Below are positions 63,381 through 64,000 of a stretch of DNA of 64,000 nucleotides, piece after piece (positions within the stretch are counted from its first letter, which is position 1; each line of letters starts with the position of its first letter). The notes under the pieces are model-generated. The model searched no databases. It saw only the letters and a program-made list of their open reading frames with translations, and was not told the origin of the DNA. Source of the DNA: Rhodobacteraceae bacterium NBU2976 (lineage in GTDB: Bacteria; Pseudomonadota; Alphaproteobacteria; Rhodobacterales; Rhodobacteraceae); assembly GCA_023630215.1 (NCBI GenBank), contig JALPRQ010000001.1:1550001-1614000 (forward strand). Reading direction: 5' to 3'. Made by a program: the position numbers and the translations under genes.

Positions 63381-64000
63381 GCCCCTCCCATCAAACCAAA
63401 GTCCCGTAGCCCGTCCAGCACAAACTGCACCGCCAGCGCCGCCAGGAACATGCCCAACAAGCGCGTGATGATGTTCGTGCCGGTATGGCCCAAGGCTTTT
63501 TCTATCGGGGCTGCCATCAGGAAAAAGATAAGCGTGATCGCGACAACTGCAAGCATGACCGCGTATACCATGACCTGACCGGTCACCTCACCGCTTTGCT
63601 GCCCCACCAACAGGATCATCGAGGTCATTGCCCCTGGACCGGCAATCAGCGGCATCCCCAGCGGAAACACAGACGGGTCGGGATGGGGGTCCGCCTCGGC
63701 TGATTGTTCACGGCGTTTGCTGCGCCGTTCAAACAGCATTTCCAGCGCCGTCAGGAACAATAATATCCCTCCGGAAATCCGAAAGGCAGGCATAGAAATG
63801 CCAACCTTGCTCAGCACAAATTCTCCGGCAAAGCCAAACACCGCCAACACGCCCGCCCCCACCAGACAAGCGCGTAATGCGATGACCCGGCGTTGCGCGG
63901 CACCCATGCCGCGGGTCAGGGCGACAAACATGGGCGCCAGTCCAATCGGGTCAATAATGACGAAAAGCGTCACAAATGCCGTTGTGGCTAAATCAAGCTC
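63377..64000 (-). CDS. MarC family integral membrane protein (5' end outside window)
   Basis: The frame stays open to the right edge, so the N-terminus is missing. The visible part begins LDLATTAFVTLFVIIDPIG, then APMFVALTRG, ending GLRDFGLMGGA, matching MarC proteins with about six membrane helices. FPLGMPLIAGPGAMTS is the family's conserved loop. An internal GTG at 63973 is not the start. Function of MarC proteins is unknown; the old link to multiple antibiotic resistance is not supported. Confidence 0.9.
   Translation of the reverse strand, partial: ELDLATTAFVTLFVIIDPIGLAPMFVALTRGMGAAQRRVIALRACLVGAGVLAVFGFAGEFVLSKVGISMPAFRISGGILLFLTALEMLFERRSKRREQSAEADPHPDPSVFPLGMPLIAGPGAMTSMILLVGQQSGEVTGQVMVYAVMLAVVAITLIFFLMAAPIEKALGHTGTNIITRLLGMFLAALAVQFVLDGLRDFGLMGGA

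Overview
The window is a 64 kb piece of an alphaproteobacterial chromosome, most likely Rhodobacteraceae (roseobacter side). Evidence: haem made by the C4 enzyme 5-aminolevulinate synthase, an IscR with a single cysteine in front of an isc-suf operon, DUF4167, DUF2125, DUF1499 and EcsC family proteins, and lipopolysaccharide export genes packed with surA-pdxA-rsmA. It is nearly all protein-coding. I saw no tRNA, rRNA, CRISPR array, insertion sequence or prophage. Most of it is ordinary core genome. The unusual parts are inside and just after the suf operon (16.4-25.2 kb).

Layout. 1-5.7 kb: the end of a secreted protein, fatty-acid genes fabD, fabG and acpP with an EcsC protein between fabD and fabG, a DUF2125 exported protein and an acetyltransferase. 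5.7-9.6 kb: a purine breakdown group (8-oxoguanine deaminase, membrane urate hydroxylase PuuD with its own cytochrome c domain, guanine deaminase). 9.6-13.2 kb: minus-strand genes of poorly known function (an orphan protein, a VOC protein, two alpha/beta hydrolases, two DUF4389 membrane proteins). 13.2-23.3 kb: the isc-suf iron-sulfur assembly operon. It starts with a control region holding two palindromes, then iscR, a cysteine desulfurase, sufB, an intruding glycosyltransferase-methyltransferase gene, sufC, sufD, three Yip1-like membrane proteins and sufS. 23.3-25.2 kb: an old tandem duplication holding two pilin-like genes and a dead copy of the 3' end of prfC, followed by intact prfC.

26.6-34.3 kb: a second glycosyltransferase, an I78-type inhibitor lipoprotein, an SDR protein without the usual catalytic Tyr and Lys, AlkC DNA repair, a sodium:solute symporter, a lone ABC ATPase and the tatABC export operon. 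34.3-41.4 kb: a DUF815 ATPase, a pair of near-identical palindromes, a LysM/LytM lipoprotein, pcm, surE with a leader mini-ORF, a ModE-like regulator with an operator in front of the tungstate-binding protein TupA, DUF1203, DUF1304 and serS. 41.5-47 kb: two small exported proteins resembling lysozyme inhibitors, two unknown proteins, aspartate aminotransferase, sdhE, a MarR regulator and hemA. 47-52.5 kb: a RodZ-like protein, ispG, DUF1499, prfA, prmC and DUF4167. 52.5-64 kb: the envelope operon lptF-lptG-lptD-surA-pdxA-rsmA, divergent pepA-holC, a universal stress protein, a retropepsin-like protease and a MarC protein cut by the window end.

Together the genes show a strict housekeeping backbone whose iron-sulfur operon has gained membrane and sugar-transfer genes, followed by a local duplication that made a pair of pilins. 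Functions are assigned from motifs and remembered family features. No database search or calculation was run, and start codons were chosen by reading ribosome binding sites.
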